A DNA stretch of 64,000 nt, from NCBI RefSeq assembly GCF_003610235.1, contig NZ_RAPR01000001.1, positions 6,076,001 through 6,140,000 of the forward strand, given 5' to 3'. Made by a program: the position numbers and the translations under genes. Shown piece after piece: positions 60,324 through 64,000 of the stretch (positions within the stretch are counted from its first letter, which is position 1; each line of letters starts with the position of its first letter). Below the pieces are notes generated by a model. The model was not told the origin of the DNA and searched no databases. It was given only the letters and a program-made list of their open reading frames with translations. The DNA comes from Catellatospora citrea. Lineage in GTDB: Bacteria > Actinomycetota > Actinomycetes > Mycobacteriales > Micromonosporaceae.

Positions 60324-61661
60324 ATGTTCACCAACCGACGCGCGTTCCTGCGCACAACGGCGCTCGCCACGGCCGCGGTGACCACTGCCGCCCTGGCGGC
60401 GTGCACCACCGGCGCTGACGAGAGCACCGCTCCCGTCAGCGCCGACCAGATCCAGGCGGCGCTCGAAAAGGGCGGCTCGATCACCGTCTGGGCCTGGGAG
60501 CCGACCCTCAAGCAGGTCGTCACCGCCTTCGAGGCCAAGTACCCCAAGGTCAAGGTCAACCTGGTCAACGCCGGCACCGGCAACGACCAGTACACCGCGC
60601 TGCAGAACGCCGTCGCGGCCGGCTCCGGCGTGCCCGACGTCGCACAGATCGAGTACTTCGCCCTGCCCCAGTTCGCCCTCGGCAAGTCGCTTACCGACCT
60701 GACCGCGTTCGGCGCAGACTCGCTCGACGGCACCTTCACCCCCGGTCCTCGGTCGTCGGTAAAGACCGGCGGCGGCACCTTCGGCCTGCCGATGGACTCC
60801 GGCCCGATGGCGCTGTTCTACAACAAGGAGGTCTTCGACAAGCACCAGATCGAAGTGCCGACCACCTGGGACGAGTACGTCGCGGCCGCCAAGAAGCTGC
60901 ACGCCGCCGACCCGAAGGCCTACATCACCAACGACACCGGTGACGCCGGCTTCACCACCAGCCTCATCTGGCAGGCCGGCGGCAAGCCGTTCGCCGTCGA
61001 CGGCACCAGGGTGCGAATCCGCCTGGATGACCAGGGCTCGGCCAAGTTCGCCAGCACCTGGCAGCAGCTCGTCGGCGGCAAGTTGCTCGCCCCGGTCGGT
61101 TCGTGGAGCGACGGCTGGTACAAGGGCCTCGGCGACGGCAGCATCGCCACGCTGGTCATCGGCGCGTGGATGCCCGCCAACCTCGAGTCCGGCGTGCCCG
61201 CCGCCAAGGGCAAGTGGCGCGTCGCGCCCATGCCGCAGTGGACCGCCGGCGCCAGCGCGGCGGCCGAGAACGGCGGCAGCTCGCTGGCCCTGCCGAAGGC
61301 CGGCGCCAACAACGCCCTGGGCTACGCGTTCCTCAAGTACGCCACCGCCGGCGAGGGCGTGCAGATCCGCGTCGACAACGGCGCGTTCCCGGCCACCACC
61401 GCCGAGCTGAGGTCCCCGGCATTCCTGGGCAAGGAGTTCCCGTACTTCGGCGGCCAGAAGGCCAACGAGATCTTCGCGAAGTCGGCCGCCGACGTCGTGC
61501 CCGGCTGGTCCTACCTGCCGTTCCAGGTGTACGCCAACAGCATCTTCAACGACAACGTCGGCAAGGCCTACGTGACGGACACGACCCTCACCGACGGCCT
61601 GAAGGCCTGGCAGGAGGCGTCCGCCAAGTACGGCAAGGACCAGGGCTTCACGGTCGGCTGA
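60324..61661 (+). CDS. Carbohydrate-binding lipoprotein of the ABC importer
   Basis: A 445-residue family 1 solute-binding protein. A twin-arginine-like start (TNRRAFLRTTALATAAV) and lipobox LAACTT with Cys near residue 27 give a lipoprotein, possibly Tat-exported. The body has ITVWAWEPTLKQVVTAFEAK, VPDVAQIEYFALPQFALG and MDSGPMALFYNKEVFDKHQI, typical of sugar-binding proteins. GAAAGGA precedes ATG 60324. Unusually, it is the last gene of the operon, after both permeases. Sugar not predictable. Confidence 0.88.
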   Translation: MFTNRRAFLRTTALATAAVTTAALAACTTGADESTAPVSADQIQAALEKGGSITVWAWEPTLKQVVTAFEAKYPKVKVNLVNAGTGNDQYTALQNAVAAGSGVPDVAQIEYFALPQFALGKSLTDLTAFGADSLDGTFTPGPRSSVKTGGGTFGLPMDSGPMALFYNKEVFDKHQIEVPTTWDEYVAAAKKLHAADPKAYITNDTGDAGFTTSLIWQAGGKPFAVDGTRVRIRLDDQGSAKFASTWQQLVGGKLLAPVGSWSDGWYKGLGDGSIATLVIGAWMPANLESGVPAAKGKWRVAPMPQWTAGASAAAENGGSSLALPKAGANNALGYAFLKYATAGEGVQIRVDNGAFPATTAELRSPAFLGKEFPYFGGQKANEIFAKSAADVVPGWSYLPFQVYANSIFNDNVGKAYVTDTTLTDGLKAWQEASAKYGKDQGFTVG

Positions 61662-61706
61662 CCGGGAATTGAACAGTGGGCGGCCCGAGTCTGCCCACGA
61701 TGAGCC

Positions 61707-61746
61707 CCGTGCTGCGGACGGCACACCCCGACCGTCCGCAGCACGG
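61707..61746 (+). terminator. Terminator of the sugar ABC operon
   Basis: A perfect 15-bp stem (CCGTGCTGCGGACGG 61707-61721 and its complement 61732-61746) with a 10-nt loop, followed by CCCTTTGC. It lies 45 nt after the binding-protein stop. Confidence 0.7.
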
Positions 61747-62240
61747 CCCTTTGCTGTCCGGCAGGGCCAGACGACAAAGCGAAGCCAGAGTTGCATGAAT
61801 CGTAACCTAAGCCTCATATATGGTCAAGTAGTGCCGAATACGAACAATCGGTGGAATAAGTCCCCAAACCGCGGGGCTCGCCAGCAAGGGTCGGGTACCG
61901 CTTTGCAATACGCGATGGTGCGAGGGAGTTCAATGGCTCTGCATGACTCGCAGCCTCTTCCGTTGCGGCGACGCGGTGCGGAGCAGAGGTCGGCCCCGGA
62001 CGCTAGGATCTATGACCGCGGAGTGTTCGCGCCAACGCGCAGTGTGCGCAGCGGACCCAGTTCTGTCGCATGCCCGGCCCAGCCAGCGGCGTTCAGTCGT
62101 CGTCAAGTAATCCTCCACTGATCGTGACTAACGTTGTCAGGTATTGACCTGATGAAGCTGGTTGCCGTGCTCGGTTCGAGCGTGTCGGTGCCAGCTCGCA
62201 GCAGACGACGCCTACCGGCGGATCTGTGTGGAGGACTCGT
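61747..62240 (+). other. Intergenic region with operator-like palindrome
   Basis: No credible gene. The stretch 61795-61860 is A/T-richer. TCAGGT (62137-62142) and ACCTGA (62147-62152) form a perfect inverted repeat with a 4-bp spacer, about 90 bp upstream of the leader frame at 62241; likely a regulatory site of the following regulator. Confidence 0.4.
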
Positions 62241-62309
62241 GTGATCCGTACGGAATCGGTCGGCGGCCGAATCCGCGATCCGTGGGAGCGCTACCGCCGA
62301 CCGACATGA
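62241..62309 (+). CDS. Candidate 22-residue leader peptide
   Basis: A GTG with a well-spaced GGAGG (62230-62234) opens a 22-codon frame, rich in Arg and ending RYRRPT. It stops 10 bases before the regulator start. The ribosome site is better than that of many genes here. It may be a leader for translational coupling, or chance. Confidence 0.35.
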   Translation: MIRTESVGGRIRDPWERYRRPT

Positions 62310-62319
62310 AGGAATCTGT

Positions 62320-64000
62320 GTGACCCCAGCCGTCCAGCGTTCCCCGACCAGTGCTGAGTTAGACACCGACGGCACGGTCCGCCTGCAGATCATGGGTCCA
62401 CTGCGGGTATGGCGGGGCCGCGTCGAACTGGACACCGGTCCGCGTCAGCAGCGACGCCTGCTGGCGCTGCTGACGGCACGGGTCGGGCAGACGATCAGCA
62501 TGGCGGACCTGGTGGACTCGCTGTGGGGCGACGACTGCCCGCCCAGCGCGATCAACGTCATCCACAAGTACATCGGGGCGCTGCGCCGGGTACTGGAGCC
62601 GGCACTGCCCGCGCGGACCTCCGGGTCATACCTGGTGCGCAGCGGCAGCGGGTACCGGTTCACGGCCGGTCCGCAGACACTGGACCTGGTGGCGTTCCGC
62701 CAACATGTCACCGAGGCCGAGGCAAACGTGCGCCAGAACCAGCCACGGGAGGCGCTGGCCTCCTATGTCGAGGCGCTGCGGCTGTGCCAGGGCAAGGCGG
62801 GTGACGGGCTGGCCGACAGCGCCACGGTCAATGCCGTGTTCGCGGGCCTGAACGGGGAGTTCTTCGACGCGGTGGTCGACGCCGCGGACATCGCCGTCCC
62901 GCTGGGCGAGCCCGCCCGGGTCCTGTCGTCGCTGCGGCTGGCCGCGGAGATGGACCCGTTTCACGAGCTCGTCCACGCGTGCCTGGTCACCGCCCTGGCC
63001 GCGGCCGGTCAGCAGGCCGAGGCGCTGACGGTGTTCCAGACGGTCCGTCAGCGCCTGGCCGAGGACCTGGGCATCGATCCGGGACACGCGCTGCAGGAGG
63101 CGCAGCGCCGAGTGCTGACCCAGACGGCGGCACGGCCCGCCCCCAATCCGACCGCTGCCGCGGCGCCGCTGGTCGCGGGGGCGCCGCTGGTACGTCCGGC
63201 GCAGCTGCCGCCGGACCTGTCGTGGTTCGTCGGCCGTTCGGCAGAGCTGGCGCTCCTGCAGGGACTGGTGGCGGGGATGCATGACGGTGAGCGCGGCGGG
63301 CCGCTCGTGGTAGCCGTCGACGGCATGGGCGGGGTGGGCAAGTCGACGCTGGCGGTTCACTTCGCACGGCAGGTCGCCGACCGGTTCCCCGACGGCCAGC
63401 TGTACCTCGACCTGCAAGGCGACCAGAACGACGGGACAGTCCACGCCGCCGATGCGCTGCGATCACTGCTGTTCGCCCTCGGCGCGCCCGCCGCGCATCT
63501 GCCCGACACCTTCGACGCCCTCGTCGGCAAGTATCGCAGCATGACCGCGGGCAAACGGTTTCTCGTCCTGCTCGACAACGTGCGGGACTCGGCCCAGGTC
63601 CGGCCACTGCTGCCCAACTGCGCCGACAGCCTTGTCCTGCTCACCAGCCGACGTCCCCTGCTCGGACTGGCGGCCTTCGACGGAGCCCACCTGTTCCGGC
63701 TCGCAGTGCCCAACCTGCATACCGCCCGCCAACTCCTTGAGCGGCGACTGCCCACCTCGGCCGGCGACACCGCGCTCGCCGACGAAATCATCGAACTCTG
63801 CGGCCGGCTGCCGCTGGCGCTGGCGGTGCTGGGTGCCCGCCTCACCGCCCGTCCCGCGCTGTCGCTGGCCGCCGTCGCCGCCGACCTGCGCGACGGCGCG
63901 CGACGGCTGGAAGCCTTCCCCGGCGACGCGGGCACCCGCGATCCGCGTACTGCGTTCTCGTGGTCCTACCACCAACTCAGCCCCGGTGCCGCGCGCATGT
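62320..64000 (+). CDS. AfsR/SARP-type regulator (3' partial)
   Basis: At least 560 residues, running off the window. Winged helix: LQIMGPLRVWRGRVELDTGP, then LVDSLWGDDCPPSAINVI and RRVLEPALPART. The BTAD domain follows (LDLVAFRQHVTEAEANV to about 265). The ATPase domain then has WFVGRSAELALLQGLVAG, Walker A VDGMGGVGKSTLAVHFA, Walker B FLVLLDNVRD, LLTSRRPLLG and the GLPLAL-like LCGRLPLALAVLGARL. GTG 62320 has GAAGGA seven bases upstream. Tetratricopeptide repeats, if present, would be beyond the edge. It is the third BTAD regulator in this window. Confidence 0.82.
   Translation, partial: MTPAVQRSPTSAELDTDGTVRLQIMGPLRVWRGRVELDTGPRQQRRLLALLTARVGQTISMADLVDSLWGDDCPPSAINVIHKYIGALRRVLEPALPARTSGSYLVRSGSGYRFTAGPQTLDLVAFRQHVTEAEANVRQNQPREALASYVEALRLCQGKAGDGLADSATVNAVFAGLNGEFFDAVVDAADIAVPLGEPARVLSSLRLAAEMDPFHELVHACLVTALAAAGQQAEALTVFQTVRQRLAEDLGIDPGHALQEAQRRVLTQTAARPAPNPTAAAAPLVAGAPLVRPAQLPPDLSWFVGRSAELALLQGLVAGMHDGERGGPLVVAVDGMGGVGKSTLAVHFARQVADRFPDGQLYLDLQGDQNDGTVHAADALRSLLFALGAPAAHLPDTFDALVGKYRSMTAGKRFLVLLDNVRDSAQVRPLLPNCADSLVLLTSRRPLLGLAAFDGAHLFRLAVPNLHTARQLLERRLPTSAGDTALADEIIELCGRLPLALAVLGARLTARPALSLAAVAADLRDGARRLEAFPGDAGTRDPRTAFSWSYHQLSPGAARM

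Noticed and set aside
1..64000. CRISPR arrays, rRNA genes and complete tRNA genes
   Set aside because: No regularly spaced repeats of 25-40 bases with unique spacers, no conserved rRNA stretch and no foldable tRNA were seen, so no attachment site at a tRNA can be proposed.

Overview
The window is high-GC DNA with GTG/ATG starts, strong Shine-Dalgarno sites, SARP/AfsR-type regulators, a SAM-IV riboswitch and WXG100-like proteins. That points to a filamentous actinobacterium, possibly of the Micromonosporaceae; the family is an inference. No rRNA, tRNA or CRISPR array was found.

Layout. (A) 1-14645 looks like part of an integrative conjugative element or plasmid. It holds a T4SS coupling-type ATPase that runs off the left edge, a replication-relaxation protein, DUF2958 and DUF932 proteins, an unknown, a GGDEF protein, a zinc-ribbon protein, an exported M23 peptidase, a helix-turn-helix replication-type protein with three in-gene DnaA boxes, and a P-loop kinase. 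It ends in a divergent pair: an Hsp70-fold membrane protein and a membrane-anchored LysM/winged-helix/BTAD protein. Several genes are preceded by a hairpin about 20-40 nt upstream of the start codon. (B) 14646-24800 is scarred accessory DNA: an intact IS5-family element next to a decayed IS3-type transposase, IS6 and IS110 fragments, a DUF4262 gene, a WXG100-like pair with no toxin domain, a MarR/MFS pair, an anchored hydrolase and an orphan Cys-rich protein. (C) 24805-27580 is an amino-acid-type ABC importer under a SAM-IV riboswitch and a short Cys-containing leader peptide, so the cargo is probably sulfur-containing. A decayed nidogen-like gene follows. (D) 28908-36445 is a four-gene FtsX/MacB-type ABC exporter operon. 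(E) 36697-40320 holds a secreted protein-arginine deiminase broken by one frameshift, an atypical SDR, a methyltransferase pseudogene and two long palindromes. (F) 40843-46911 holds a FUSC-type membrane protein and a three-gene operon (membrane protein, GTPase, disordered protein) of unknown role. (G) 47300-55670 holds an FMN reductase, an anchored alginate-lyase-like protein, an ECF sigma factor with its partner, a secreted subtilase with three P domains, and a secreted YD-repeat protein ending in a phospholipase A2 domain. (H) 56158-64000 holds two AfsR-type regulators flanking a carbohydrate ABC importer; the second regulator runs off the right edge.

The best candidates for something undescribed are the LysM-transmembrane-BTAD / Hsp70-membrane pair, the GTPase operon, and the YD-repeat/PLA2 protein beside the subtilase. 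Family names rest on motifs read by eye; no database search was possible.
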